This document shows, piece after piece, positions 35,533-44,906 of a DNA stretch of 63,014 nt; position 1 is the stretch's first letter; each line of letters begins with the position of its first letter. Below the pieces are notes generated by a model. That model was not told the origin of the DNA. It did not search any database and was given only the letters and a program-made list of their open reading frames with translations. The stretch is from Olavius algarvensis Gamma 3 endosymbiont (GTDB lineage: Bacteria > Pseudomonadota > Gammaproteobacteria > GCA-001735895), in NCBI GenBank assembly GCA_001735895.1, contig DS021198.1, forward strand, positions 119,919 to 182,932, in the 5' to 3' direction. The position numbers and the translations under genes were made by a program.

Positions 35533-36720
35533 TTACTCCTTGAGACCGGAGGTCTTTTGTAACATCCAGTCGACCACGAAGTTGACCGCAACCGTCAAAA
35601 GCGCAATCGCGCCGGCGGCCATCAACGGCAAGGCGGCGGTCAACGGACTGAATTGGGCAAAATTGATGAACTGCGACAGATCGCGCACCATCGTGCCCCA
35701 GTCGGCCAGCGGCGGCTGGATGCCGATGCCGAGGAAGGACAGGGCGGCGATGGTCAGAAAGACGAAGCAAAAACGCAGACCGAATTCGGCCAGCAGCGGC
35801 GCCGTCGCATTGGGCAGTATTTCGCTGAAGATGAGGTAAGACAGTTTTTCGCCGCGTACCTTGGCGGCCTCGATGTAATCCATGACGACGATATTGAGGC
35901 CGACCGCGCGCGCCAGGCGGAATACCCGGGTCGAATCCAGCACCGCGATGATAATGATCATATAGAGCGTAACCAGGGTCTTGTCGCTGCCGGCCCAGGC
36001 GGTGGCGATAGTCATCAGCAGCAACGCAAAGATCAATTGCGGAATCGCCATCAAGGCGTCCACGGCGCGCGATGCCACCTGGTCGATCCAGCCGCCCACG
36101 GTAGCCGCCAGAAAACCGATCGAGGTGCCGATGAAAAATGCCAGCAAGGTCGTGACAAAGGCGATGCCCACCGTGTTTTGTGCGCCGTAGATCAGGCGCG
36201 ACAGCAGATCGCGCCCGAGTTGATCGGTACCCAGCGGGAAGGCCGGATCGCCCCCGGTAGCGAGGTCGCCGCCGGGTAAAACGTTGATTTTTTCGAATAT
36301 GTCTTCCTGTCCGTGCGGTGCGATCGCCCCCGCGAAGATGGCCAGGATGACGTAGATCAGAATTATCAGAATACCGAAGGCGGCGGTTAACGGCATCTGG
36401 CGGAACAGTTTGCGTGTGGCGTCGGTACCGACGAGTTTACCGAACCACCAGAAGGCGTAGGCGGCGATGGTAGCGATGATAAACCCCTGCACCGCCCAGC
36501 GGAAAAAGGTCGATTCTACGATGAAGTAGTAATAACAAACAAAGTAAACCGCGACCAGTCCGAGGATGAAGCCGGCGGCCTCGGTCAAACCGACGTCGCG
36601 GAAATAGATATTCAGATTGTCGCGCGGCCAATCGATCTTCCGGCCGGCAAAGCGGAACAACCAGCCGCTGGCGTAAATCGCCGCCACACCGATAACCGCC
36701 CATAAAATGTAGTTCATCAT
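35533..36720 (-). CDS. DppC-type ABC permease with extra N-terminal helices
   Basis: A 395-residue inner-membrane permease. The C-terminal 270 residues are a standard DppC/OppC module with PLGTDQLGRDLLSRLIYGAQ and the EAA loop DYIEAAKVRGEKLSYLIFSEILPN. The N-terminal 130 residues hold about four more hydrophobic segments before the usual first helix, longer than E. coli DppC (about 300). A double ATG at the start leaves a one-codon doubt. It lies between the DppB-like permease and the fused ATPase in one operon. Confidence 0.9.
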   Translation of the reverse strand: MMNYILWAVIGVAAIYASGWLFRFAGRKIDWPRDNLNIYFRDVGLTEAAGFILGLVAVYFVCYYYFIVESTFFRWAVQGFIIATIAAYAFWWFGKLVGTDATRKLFRQMPLTAAFGILIILIYVILAIFAGAIAPHGQEDIFEKINVLPGGDLATGGDPAFPLGTDQLGRDLLSRLIYGAQNTVGIAFVTTLLAFFIGTSIGFLAATVGGWIDQVASRAVDALMAIPQLIFALLLMTIATAWAGSDKTLVTLYMIIIIAVLDSTRVFRLARAVGLNIVVMDYIEAAKVRGEKLSYLIFSEILPNATAPLLAEFGLRFCFVFLTIAALSFLGIGIQPPLADWGTMVRDLSQFINFAQFSPLTAALPLMAAGAIALLTVAVNFVVDWMLQKTSGLKE

Positions 36721-36730
36721 TGTCGGACTC

Positions 36731-37756
36731 TCACTTCGGGTGCAGCAGGCGCGGATTGGAAACGATACCCATTACGTCGGCCAGCAAGTTGAGCAGGATA
36801 TAGGCCGAGGCAAAAATAAGGCAGCAGGCTTGCACCACCGGGATATCGCGAATCTTGACGCTGTCGACAAACATTTGCCCGATTCCCGGGTAGACGAACA
36901 CCACTTCGACCACGACTACGCCGGTTACCAGGTAAGCCAGGTTTAAAGCGATAACGTTGATGATCGGCGCCAGCGCGTTCGGCAGGGCGTGGAACACGAT
37001 CACGCGTGCCGGGCTGATGCCTTTGAGACGCGCCATTTCGATATACGGGCTGGCCAGCAGATTGATAATCGCCGCGCGCGTCATGCGCATCATGTGTGCG
37101 GTCACCACCAGCGTCAGGGTTAGGGCCGGCAGCAGCGTTTTCTCGAGTCTTTCGCCAAATGACATATCGGGGAAAATGCTCGACAACGAGGGTAGCATCG
37201 GGTTCAACACCGCCAGTAGCAGGATCAGGATATAGGCGAGGAAAAACTCGGGCGAGGAAATCGATGTCAGCGTCGCGATATTAACAAAACGGTCGAAAAT
37301 CGAATTGCGGTACAGTGCCGCCAGTAATCCCAGCATCAACGATATGGGCACCGCGATCGCTGCCGCAACGGTTGCCAGGAACAGCGTGTTCTTGAATCTC
37401 GGTTCGAGTTGCGCCGCCACCGAGCCGATACCGCCCTTACCGGTATCGGCGCCGGCGAAGGCGGAAAAATTGGCTTGTGCAAAGCTGGTGCCGAAGTCAC
37501 CCGTCAAGATACCTCCGAGCCAGTCGAGGTAGCGCGCCACCGGATTCTTGTTGAGCCCAAGGTCTTCGCGAATTGCGGCTACCGCCTCGGGCGTGGCGCC
37601 CTGGCCGAGTATGGCTTCGGCAAAGTCGCCGGGCAGCATGTTAACCGCGGCGAAGATTAACACCGAGACTACAAACAGGGTTACTAATCCAAGGCCTAGT
37701 CGTTGAAAAATAATACCTAAGACGGATTGCACGTTTACTCCCCCGTTGCGCCGCAT
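36731..37756 (-). CDS. DppB-type ABC permease
   Basis: A 341-residue inner-membrane permease and the first gene of the operon. The N-terminal helix LGLVTLFVVSVLIFAAVNMLPGD and AEAILGQGATPEAVAAIREDLGL are typical of DppB/OppB. The EAA loop is PYIEMARLKGISPARVIVFHALPNA, followed by VFVYPGIGQMFVDSVKIRDIPVVQ. The likely start is the ATG at 37756 or the Met-less alternative GTG a few codons later (VNVQSVLGIIFQRL), since the first residues MRRNGG are atypical. The transport direction is import, with the binding protein encoded four genes downstream. Confidence 0.9.
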   Translation of the reverse strand: MRRNGGVNVQSVLGIIFQRLGLGLVTLFVVSVLIFAAVNMLPGDFAEAILGQGATPEAVAAIREDLGLNKNPVARYLDWLGGILTGDFGTSFAQANFSAFAGADTGKGGIGSVAAQLEPRFKNTLFLATVAAAIAVPISLMLGLLAALYRNSIFDRFVNIATLTSISSPEFFLAYILILLLAVLNPMLPSLSSIFPDMSFGERLEKTLLPALTLTLVVTAHMMRMTRAAIINLLASPYIEMARLKGISPARVIVFHALPNALAPIINVIALNLAYLVTGVVVVEVVFVYPGIGQMFVDSVKIRDIPVVQACCLIFASAYILLNLLADVMGIVSNPRLLHPK

Positions 37757-38002
37757 GGCTTTCGGCTATCCTGGAAACGGCTTCCGGAATTCCGAGTTAT
37801 TAGTCGATAGTCTATTCTTATAAGTTGCCGGCCTAAGTATAAACAAGATAAATCCATTACGTCCAGTTTCGCCGGCGGGAAGCCGCCAGATGGGTCGGAG
37901 ATTATATAGATCTCAGCCGCGATACCTGCAAACCCGAGCGATCCGCCGCCCGGTTTCTATTCGTGCTAAAGTATGCGCAGGAAAAACCTGTCGAGGGCGA
38001 AT

Positions 38003-38815
38003 ATGAGTCAGCCAGCCGGCAAGGCAATTGCAGATACGACGCTGATCGAACATTTACCTTACGATCTCGATGACGGAATCTCCCGCCGCGCGTCGATCGG
38101 ACTGATCGTACTGGCTACGGACTATACTATCGAGTACGAATGGCGCCAGGTATTCACCCAGCTCGACGGCGTTGCGCTCTACCAAAGCCGGATTCACAAC
38201 GATGACCTGATCACCCCGGAATCACTGCGTGCGATGGAGTCGCGTATCGTCGAAAGTGCTAGCGTCGTCACCCCGGATACCCCGCTTGATGTTATCGCTT
38301 ATGGTTGTACCTCGGCCTCGATTGCAATCGGTGAAACAGCTGTATTCGCCAATCTCAAACGCGCTAAGCCCGAGGCTAAATACAGCACCCCGATTACCGC
38401 CGCGTTCGCGGCCTTCGACGCCTTCAAGGCGCAACGCATCGGCGTATTGACCCCTTATTCGGCCGAGGTCAACAAGATAGTCTCGGACTACATTCGTGCG
38501 CGCGGTTATCAGGTGCCGGTGTTCGGTTCATTCAATCTTGATCGCGATACCCTGGTTGCCAGGATAACGCCGCAATCGATCGAAGCCGGAGTACGGGAGC
38601 TGATCAAACATGCCGAGGTCGATGCGATTTTTGTGTCCTGCACTTCGGTCCGCTTGATGGCGGTCTGTGCCGATCTCGAACGAAATCTCGGCATTCCGCT
38701 GACTTCGTCTAACCATGCCATGGCCTGGCACACGCTCAGGCTGGCGGGCATCGAAGACAAGCTGGGTCAATTCGGTGCACTCTACGATTTGCAGCTGAAC
38801 CGGGATGCGACATGA
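38003..38815 (+). CDS. Asp/Glu racemase-superfamily protein (EutA/maleate-isomerase-like)
   Basis: A 270-residue member of the Asp/Glu racemase superfamily with both catalytic cysteines: Cys102 in IAYGCTSASIAIGE and Cys213 in IFVSCTSVRLM. This form resembles maleate cis-trans isomerase, arylmalonate decarboxylase and the EutA proteins of ectoine-utilisation clusters. The rest of an ectoine pathway is not seen here, so the substrate stays open. I chose ATG 38003 with GAGGG before it. Its stop overlaps the start of the NHL-repeat gene (ATGA), so the two are coupled. Confidence 0.8.
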   Translation: MSQPAGKAIADTTLIEHLPYDLDDGISRRASIGLIVLATDYTIEYEWRQVFTQLDGVALYQSRIHNDDLITPESLRAMESRIVESASVVTPDTPLDVIAYGCTSASIAIGETAVFANLKRAKPEAKYSTPITAAFAAFDAFKAQRIGVLTPYSAEVNKIVSDYIRARGYQVPVFGSFNLDRDTLVARITPQSIEAGVRELIKHAEVDAIFVSCTSVRLMAVCADLERNLGIPLTSSNHAMAWHTLRLAGIEDKLGQFGALYDLQLNRDAT

Positions 38816-39684
38816 TTTCACGTCTACTGATCTTGTTTGGCAGCGGGTTGCTGGCAGTGGCCGCTCCGGCAACCGAACTAAAACTGACCTTTGTCGGGGC
38901 GAGCAAGGTCCTACTCGACAATCCGCACGACCTCAAACTCTCTCCCGACGGCAACTACCTGTTCGTGTCCGATGTCGGGAATGATCGCATTGCAATCCTC
39001 GATCCCGATTCGCTGGCCCTGCTAGCCGAATTCGGCGCCGATCACCAAGACGGCACGCACGATGTCGATTTTGATACGCGCGGGCGCGCTTATGTTGCCG
39101 ATACCCACAACAACCGGGTCACAATTTATGAAATGCAGGGCACCCGCGCGGAACTGGTGGGTGAGCTCGGCGAACGTGTTCGCGGGCCGGAAGGCGTGCT
39201 GGCGCATCCCAACGGTAAGATATATGTGGCCGGCGCCTGGTCGGGAAACGTGGTCGCCTACCGTGGTGGCGAAGTAGCCGGGGAGTTGCGCGGGCTGTCC
39301 TCGCCGCATGATTTGGAACTGGTGCGAAACGGTGACCTGCGGGGTTATATCTGGCTCGCCGAAGCCGGCGCCAGCCGTTTGCTTCTGCTGTCGCCCGATC
39401 TCCAGATCAAGCGCGAGTTAGGGCGCGACAAATATGATTTCGACGGCGTACGCTACCTCGACTTGACTGCGGACGGAATCCTGGTTGCCGCCGATAAGTA
39501 TAATCATGCGATCAAGTTCATCGATGCCGAGGGCAACTTGCTATACGTGCTTGGCGACGGAACGGCGGGCGCAGGCATCGATCGTTTCACCACGCCCGAG
39601 GGGGTCGAGGTTCGCGGAAACGAGCTATGGTTTTCGGATTCGGGCAATGATCGCGTGGTTAAATACACCCTGGCGATCGAATAA
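38812..39684 (+). CDS. Exported NHL-repeat beta-propeller protein
   Basis: A 290-residue protein with a signal peptide (MISRLLILFGSGLLAVAAPA) and repeated NHL-type blades: NPHDLKLSPDGNYLFVSDVGNDRIAIL, GTHDVDFDTRGRAYVADTHNNRVTIY, GPEGVLAHPNGKIYVAGAWSGNV and TTPEGVEVRGNELWFSDSGNDRVVKY. It is expected in the periplasm or outside. Translationally coupled to the racemase-like gene, so it may bind or process a related substrate, which is inference. No catalytic motif is recognised. Confidence 0.85.
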   Translation: MISRLLILFGSGLLAVAAPATELKLTFVGASKVLLDNPHDLKLSPDGNYLFVSDVGNDRIAILDPDSLALLAEFGADHQDGTHDVDFDTRGRAYVADTHNNRVTIYEMQGTRAELVGELGERVRGPEGVLAHPNGKIYVAGAWSGNVVAYRGGEVAGELRGLSSPHDLELVRNGDLRGYIWLAEAGASRLLLLSPDLQIKRELGRDKYDFDGVRYLDLTADGILVAADKYNHAIKFIDAEGNLLYVLGDGTAGAGIDRFTTPEGVEVRGNELWFSDSGNDRVVKYTLAIE

Positions 39685-40132
39685 AGAGTTCTTTCCCTCG
39701 AGCCGGATAAGCCAAACTGTTGATCCAGATTAGCGCCCGCGCCGAGCTATAAATAAAGGCCGGTATGCTTATTAACCCGGCGACATATGTAGTCGACGGG
39801 TTAATAGTGCCGAGGGGCAGGAGTCTTCCCCATCGGAATCGGCACCCGATCCGACCCGGGAAAGGGAATTTACGGATCGGCCCGACCAGAAAATATCCCC
39901 GGTAAGCCGCGCTTAGCGGCCGTGTATTTGCACCGGAAGAATCCTCCACGCGCCGATTGAACCAGTTGGCGTATCGCGTCTCTAAACATAGGGACTAATG
40001 CTTGGCAGGGGATAGGACAATACGCCCGTTATTGCCTCGCCGCGTTGCCGGTTGAATGGTCTTTGGATGCCCTAGCGCTGCCTGGCAGCGGCGATATTTA
40101 TGCCCGACTTGAATTCTGGAGGAAAATCTGAA
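39685..40132. other. Intergenic region with palindrome copy c
   Basis: About 450 bases between the NHL gene and the HiPIP gene. Apart from the palindromic repeat at 39771-39806 nothing is recognised. The HiPIP promoter should lie in its right half. Confidence 0.5.
39771..39806. repeat. Dispersed palindrome, copy c
   Basis: Arms ATTAACCCGGCGAC and GTCGACGGGTTAATA surround ATATGTA. One arm has CGACGGG where the others have CGCCGGG. It is intergenic, 87 bases after the NHL-protein stop. Confidence 0.75.
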
Positions 40133-40435
40133 ATGAACCAAACGCGTCGACTATTTATAAACGCCCTGGGGTCGGGTGCTGTTGCCTTGCCGTGGCTGAG
40201 CTTGCTCGGTCCGATGCGGGCAATGGCGGCCGACGATCCGAAACTCAGTCCGGACGACCCCGCGGCAATATCACTGAACTATCGACACCAATCCGCCGAT
40301 AGCGCCCGGCGCTGCGCCGGTTGCCAGTTTTATACCGGTGCCGCGGGAGACGCCTGGGGGCCTTGCGTTATTTTTCCCGGGAAACGGGTAAATGCCGACG
40401 GCGTATGCAGCTCCTGGTACGCGAGGGCTAGTTAA
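40133..40435 (+). CDS. High-potential iron-sulfur protein (HiPIP), Tat-exported
   Basis: A 100-residue periplasmic electron carrier. The N-terminus has a Tat-type signal (TRRLFINALGSGAVALPWLSLL). The mature part has four cluster cysteines: Cys61 and Cys64 (CAGC), Cys78 (WGPCVIFPG) and Cys92 (GVCSSWYARAS), with the family spacing and ending. I chose ATG 40133 because GGAGGAAAA stands just before it. HiPIPs carry electrons to terminal oxidases or photosystems, and the cbb3 maturation genes in this window fit the first use. Confidence 0.93.
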   Translation: MNQTRRLFINALGSGAVALPWLSLLGPMRAMAADDPKLSPDDPAAISLNYRHQSADSARRCAGCQFYTGAAGDAWGPCVIFPGKRVNADGVCSSWYARAS

Positions 40436-40721
40436 ATCGCGGTGATTGTTACTGCGTCAATGTCATTCCGAAGTGGGAAATTGACACAATCCGGCAAGCG
40501 GCGGGTTATTGCCGTTTGCGGCTGCGCCCAGCGAGAATCGGGTTTTTTTTTAAAATTTGATGCAACTCACTGAAAGGCATGGTTTTTTGTACTATTAACT
40601 TGAATAAGATACGTTGGATATCGGGTTTCGAGTGATTGGCGCGAAAATTGCTCCAATTAATTCAAAGCAATAAAATAATTAGTAATCGCGGAGGCATCAC
40701 CCGAATTTATAGAGGTGACGC
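40436..40721. other. Intergenic region upstream of the HtrA-like protease
   Basis: About 290 bases, AT-rich from 40540 onward. No gene or repeat is recognised. It probably carries the protease promoter. Confidence 0.4.
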
Positions 40722-42269
40722 ATGAACAGGAAAAGTACGATACTGTGGCGGATGGCCGTGTTAGGCCTTTTTGCAAGCCTGGTACCGCTGGCTATCTACG
40801 CGCTCGAGCGCCATAACCAAGTCGAAACCGAAAGTATGCTCGACGTATCGGTATCGATACGCACCACGTCCCATGTAACCGTGGACAAGTTTGGCGACTC
40901 GGTCTGGGAAATCAATAACGGCTCCGGATTTCTGGTCTCGTCGCGCAGTTGCGAAGTCTGGACCAACCACCACGTTATCGAGGACGCGGCCCTGGTCGAA
41001 GTCTATCCCCGGGGATGGAATCGTACCGCCGGAATTCCGGCGAAAGTTATCAACTCGACGCCCAGATACGACATCGCTATCCTGCAGCTGGAATACTGTG
41101 ACCAAATACCGCAGGCGGTGCTTGGAAATTCCAATCTGGTGCAGGCGGGCGATGAAACCTTCGCGGTGGGAAATCCCCTTGGACGCAATCCGGATTCGAT
41201 CAGCCGCGGCATCATTTCGCATACCGCGCGCTATCGTGAAGGCACTATCCCATATCTGCAAACCGATGCCGCCATCAATCCCGGGAACTCGGGCGGCGCG
41301 CTGTTCGACCGAAATGGCCATGTTATCGGGATGAATACGGCCATCGATTCGACTCGTTTCGGCACCAGTCTCGGTGTCGGATTCGCCCTACCGATCAAAC
41401 TGGTGCGCCATGCAGTCGCGGATTTGCGCCTGGGTCCACCCAGTTGGGGCGATGCCGGTTTTTCCGGGATAGTCAGCACGCTAACGCCGGATGAAGCGGA
41501 GGTGCTCAACATTCCTGGCGGCGGCGGCGCCCTGGTGGTAACTAAAACGCCCGAGACGGGCCCGGGTCTGGACAAATTGAAGGCGCATGACGTCATCTAC
41601 CGAATCAACGACACCGAAATCATCAGCACCGAGCAAGCGGTGCGCACGGTTGGCCAGTACGATGCCGGCGATGTTATCGTGCTGGATTTGATGCGCACGG
41701 GCGAGCAACGACAGGTAGAAATCGTGCTGGGCGAGGGCTGGAAAGGCGATCCGTCCCCGTCCCCGGACAATTACGACGGTTATCTCGGCATGACGGTGGA
41801 AATGTGGAACGAAGCGGAGGGTGATCGCGGACAGTTCAAACGGCCGGTGATCACCAAGGTGCACAGCCTGGGACCCGCGCATCGGGCACGCATATCCAGC
41901 TCGCAGAAATCAGTCGTGATTAACGGCAACTTCGTCATTCCTTATTTGCTGGACGTCAAAACCGTAACCGGCGTGGCGTACCAGGGCAAGTTTCATCCGA
42001 TCGGCACGGTCGACGATCTCGAAGCGTTCGCCGACCGCGCTTACCGCGAAGGAAATCCGTTACTGCTCGAGATCGAATACTGGGCGCGCAGCAATCCGCG
42101 AGATCATAATACCGACCTGCAGCTGGAAAACACGGCATTCTTCAAACTGATGCCGGAGCGGGCGATAGCGGCGGTCGCTGATTTAGAGCTCAGAAAGTTT
42201 ACCCAGCGCGGTAATTCCGGGCCGCCATTCGAAATCACTGAACGGCACGACAGTCAGGGCAATTTGTAG
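40722..42269 (+). CDS. HtrA/DegP-like serine protease with PDZ domain
   Basis: A 515-residue protein with an N-terminal membrane anchor or signal (MAVLGLFASLVPLAIYAL). The trypsin-like domain has the triad His84 (WTNHHVIED), Asp117 (PRYDIAIL) and Ser190 (INPGNSGGALF), followed by GVGFALPIKLV. A PDZ-like domain follows (about 245-345, GLDKLKAHDVIYRINDTEI). A further region of about 150 residues, with a second degenerate PDZ-like part (VITKVHSLGPAHRARI), is not part of standard DegP. It is expected to act in the periplasm. No RpoE-type promoter was identified by eye. Confidence 0.88.
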   Translation: MNRKSTILWRMAVLGLFASLVPLAIYALERHNQVETESMLDVSVSIRTTSHVTVDKFGDSVWEINNGSGFLVSSRSCEVWTNHHVIEDAALVEVYPRGWNRTAGIPAKVINSTPRYDIAILQLEYCDQIPQAVLGNSNLVQAGDETFAVGNPLGRNPDSISRGIISHTARYREGTIPYLQTDAAINPGNSGGALFDRNGHVIGMNTAIDSTRFGTSLGVGFALPIKLVRHAVADLRLGPPSWGDAGFSGIVSTLTPDEAEVLNIPGGGGALVVTKTPETGPGLDKLKAHDVIYRINDTEIISTEQAVRTVGQYDAGDVIVLDLMRTGEQRQVEIVLGEGWKGDPSPSPDNYDGYLGMTVEMWNEAEGDRGQFKRPVITKVHSLGPAHRARISSSQKSVVINGNFVIPYLLDVKTVTGVAYQGKFHPIGTVDDLEAFADRAYREGNPLLLEIEYWARSNPRDHNTDLQLENTAFFKLMPERAIAAVADLELRKFTQRGNSGPPFEITERHDSQGNL

Positions 42270-42281
42270 CCTGCCTGTCGT

Positions 42282-43811
42282 TTATTCGATTGGCGCGCCG
42301 CCCTCGGCGCTGCGGCGCTCGATAAACGCCTGTAATTCTTCCAGCCGGGCGGGATCCATCGCCGGCGCCTCGAACTCCTGCAAAACCTTTTTCCAGATAC
42401 CATTGGCGCGCTGGGTTGCAGTTTTAGCGCCGTTTTCGGTCCACTGTCCGAAATTGCTCCAGTCGGAAACCAGCGGTTCGTAAAATGCCGTCTGGTAACG
42501 CTCCATGGTGTGCTCACAACCGAAAAAATGGCTGCCGGGTTCGACACTGGCGATTGCATCGAAGGCCAGTTCTGCATCGCTGCTGTCTAGCGGATTGAAG
42601 ACTTCGGCCAAGGTTTGCAGCATTTCCACATCGAGAATGAATTTTTCCATCGAGCCGGTGAGACCGCCTTCGAGCCAGCCGGCGGCATGCACCATCATAT
42701 TGACGCCGCCGAGGACGCTGCCCCAGGCCGACATCAGAAATTCATACACGGATTGTTCATCCGGCGTATTCGAGGCCGTTGCGGCGGAGCCGCGCCAGGG
42801 TAGACCGATATAACGCGCCAGTTGGCCGGCGCCAAAGGCCGCACGCACGAATTCCGGGGTGCCGAAGGCGGGTGAACCCGATTTCATATCGACGTTGGAA
42901 GTAAAGGAACCGTAAACCACCGGCGCGCCCGGGCGCACGCATTGCGACAGTAAAACACCCGCCAGCGCTTCGGCGTGTTGCAGCACCAGCGCTCCGGGCA
43001 TGGAAACCGGCGCCATCGCGCCCGCCAGGGTAAATGGCGTGATCACCGATACCTGCCCGGCGCGCGCGAAATCGATGATGCCCTGGCACATGGGGATATC
43101 GAGCTGGCGCGGCGAATTGGTGTTGATAATCGTATAACACCAGGGGCGTGCCTCGAATTCCGCTTGACTCACGCCCCTGGCGATGCGCGTCATAGCGAAT
43201 CCGTCTTCGACCTGGGCGCTGCCGCGCGAGTAGATGAAAAACGGTTTTCGGCTAAGCGTCAACTGGGCCTCGGTCACGCGGTAGTGGCGCAGATGAACCG
43301 GGATGTCCTGTGATTCGACATTGGGCGACTGCAGATGCAATACGTCGAAGTGTTCGCTGAGCTTGATAATATTGCGGGTATCTTCCAGTGTGCCGGGGCG
43401 TTTGCCGCGGTCGAGGTCGGATATATGCGGCGCGCCGCCGACACCGACGAAAGCGATGTTGTCGCCGCCCAGCGTGACATCCGTTGCCGCGACTGCTCCG
43501 TGGATGACGAATTCACTCGGTGCGGATTCGAGCGCGGACGAGATCAGAGCAGAATCCATCCTTACCAGCTGAGTCGTTTCGTCGACACTCGCGCCGCTCT
43601 GCTTGAAATAGTCGCGCGCCTCGGCATTGAGGACCTTGATCCCCAGTTCCTCGATGACCCGCAATGCGGTGTTATGTATCGCCGCCAGCCGGTCTTCGCT
43701 GAAGGCGGGTTGGCGTAACAGTGGATTTTTTAGCTTGCTGTAATCGACAACACGTTGGTGCGACTTGTCGGCAACCCCGTGGTGCCTGCCGCGGCGGGTT
43801 CTTCTACTCAT
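42282..43811 (-). CDS. MttB-family trimethylamine/quaternary-amine methyltransferase homologue
   Basis: About 509 residues, the size of MttB. Recognisable blocks are FSEDRLAAIHNTALRVIEELGIKVLN at the N-terminus, FVGVGGAPHISDLDRGKRPGT, and the C-terminal GSHFFGCEHTMERYQTAFYEPLVSDW typical of non-pyrrolysine MttB homologues. In characterised members such as MtgB, these demethylate glycine betaine or related quaternary amines onto a corrinoid protein. No in-frame TAG and no corrinoid protein or activator gene is seen here. I chose ATG 43811, preceded by GGAG and overlapping the TetR stop (ATGA). The tetR-mttB pair diverges from the cupin-oxidase operon. Confidence 0.85.
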   Translation of the reverse strand: MSRRTRRGRHHGVADKSHQRVVDYSKLKNPLLRQPAFSEDRLAAIHNTALRVIEELGIKVLNAEARDYFKQSGASVDETTQLVRMDSALISSALESAPSEFVIHGAVAATDVTLGGDNIAFVGVGGAPHISDLDRGKRPGTLEDTRNIIKLSEHFDVLHLQSPNVESQDIPVHLRHYRVTEAQLTLSRKPFFIYSRGSAQVEDGFAMTRIARGVSQAEFEARPWCYTIINTNSPRQLDIPMCQGIIDFARAGQVSVITPFTLAGAMAPVSMPGALVLQHAEALAGVLLSQCVRPGAPVVYGSFTSNVDMKSGSPAFGTPEFVRAAFGAGQLARYIGLPWRGSAATASNTPDEQSVYEFLMSAWGSVLGGVNMMVHAAGWLEGGLTGSMEKFILDVEMLQTLAEVFNPLDSSDAELAFDAIASVEPGSHFFGCEHTMERYQTAFYEPLVSDWSNFGQWTENGAKTATQRANGIWKKVLQEFEAPAMDPARLEELQAFIERRSAEGGAPIE

Positions 43812-44491
43812 GGTGAGTGATCTCCATAGGTGTCGAAAATATACCGCTTGAAAGCCTCGGCGCGTCGAGGATCGAGTCTTTTCCCGGTAAAACACTCGAA
43901 GTAAGATTCGGTGTAATTCAGCCGGGTGCTTAGCGTTTCTTCAATTTCGAGGGCGTAGAAGCCAATTTGCGAGTAGTAGAGTACGCGCGCCCGAATCAGT
44001 GCATCCGGTAGCGGGTAGTCGAAGCGGGCAAAAAAATCCTGCAGCGCGCCGATGCGAGCTGCGTCCTCACGATCCACCAGTTCGCGAATCGGGCGCGAAC
44101 GCCGGGACCATTCGCGAATCGCCAGGTCGAGGCGGGGATCGAAATGAGCGGCATCGACGCAAGTCTCGAAGTAGCCGAAAATACCGTCCTCGAGGTCAGC
44201 GGCTTGCTCGACCGAGCGAATTATCGCCGCGGTATTTTTGTCCTTCCAGTAACCTACCAACGCATCGATCAAGTCTTCGCGGTTTTCGAAATGCCAGTAA
44301 AAACTGCCGCGCGTGACGCCGAGGTCATCGGCCAGCCGGGTGATGCGCACCGCATCGATGCCGGCGGAAACGAATACATCCAGTGCCTGCTGCAGCCAGT
44401 CGAAGCGCTGTAGCTGATTACGGACCGTGATTGGAGCACCGCGTTCGGCCACCTCCTGAAGTAACTGGGTATCAGCCATCGATTGCACCAT
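43808..44491 (-). CDS. TetR-family regulator of the divergent catabolic cluster
   Basis: A 227-residue regulator. The N-terminal helix-turn-helix reads RITRLADDLGVTRGSFYWHFENREDLIDALV, the classical TetR signature. The C-terminal helical ligand-binding domain includes YYSQIGFYALEIEE. The ATG at 44491 lies under a palindrome, and an alternative ATG at 44479 would shorten it by four residues. Its stop overlaps the mttB start, so it controls and is cotranscribed with mttB. Palindromes at 44489-44525 are candidate operators for both directions. Confidence 0.88.
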   Translation of the reverse strand: MVQSMADTQLLQEVAERGAPITVRNQLQRFDWLQQALDVFVSAGIDAVRITRLADDLGVTRGSFYWHFENREDLIDALVGYWKDKNTAAIIRSVEQAADLEDGIFGYFETCVDAAHFDPRLDLAIREWSRRSRPIRELVDREDAARIGALQDFFARFDYPLPDALIRARVLYYSQIGFYALEIEETLSTRLNYTESYFECFTGKRLDPRRAEAFKRYIFDTYGDHSP

Positions 44492-44525
44492 ACATTTATG
44501 TATGTTTGAATATACAGATCTGTAT
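44489..44525. promoter_or_regulatory. Two palindromes, probable TetR operators
   Basis: CATACAT-TT-ATGTATG (44489-44504) and ATACAGATCTGTAT (44512-44525) stand side by side between the divergent tetR-mttB and cupin operons. Centres lie about 22 bases apart, close to two helical turns. Both share ATACA/TGTAT half sites, as expected for a dimeric TetR protein acting on both promoters. Confidence 0.6.
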
Positions 44526-44549
44526 GTTTAATGCAATCGCCAAATAATT

Positions 44550-44906
44550 ATGGTCAACTCAAAAGCAGCGCCAAGACTGGTGCAATTCGGCCATCTCGAA
44601 TTTACGCCGCGCTTCGAATACGGGGAAATGGCGCAGGTGGCTGGGGTTTGCGGCGCCGGCGACGGTACCGAACTGGGTGTCGGTTGGGGTAAGCTGACAA
44701 ATGCACGAATCCCGTGGACGATCAAATACGACGAAGTGCTGACGGTGTTCGAAGGCGTACTTAAACTGCAGGTTAACGGCGCGCTGCATGAATTACACGC
44801 CCGTGATTGTATCTGGTTGCCCAGCGGCACCGAACTGGTCTACGAGGCCGAGTCGGCGTTGATACATTTTGCGATTCATCCATCGAACTGGGCCGCTACC
44901 GGATGA
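44550..44906 (+). CDS. Small cupin protein (EutQ-like)
   Basis: A 118-residue single-domain cupin. The barrel shows IKYDEVLTVFEGVLKLQVNG (cupin motif 1 region), then WLPSGTELVYEAESALIHFAIHP (motif 2 region). The metal-ligand histidines of typical cupins are largely replaced (Asp-Glu pair at IKYDEVL), so metal binding is doubtful. It resembles the EutQ-like cupin of ethanolamine clusters. It is the first gene of the divergent operon, and its stop overlaps the oxidase start (ATGA). Confidence 0.75.
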   Translation: MVNSKAAPRLVQFGHLEFTPRFEYGEMAQVAGVCGAGDGTELGVGWGKLTNARIPWTIKYDEVLTVFEGVLKLQVNGALHELHARDCIWLPSGTELVYEAESALIHFAIHPSNWAATG

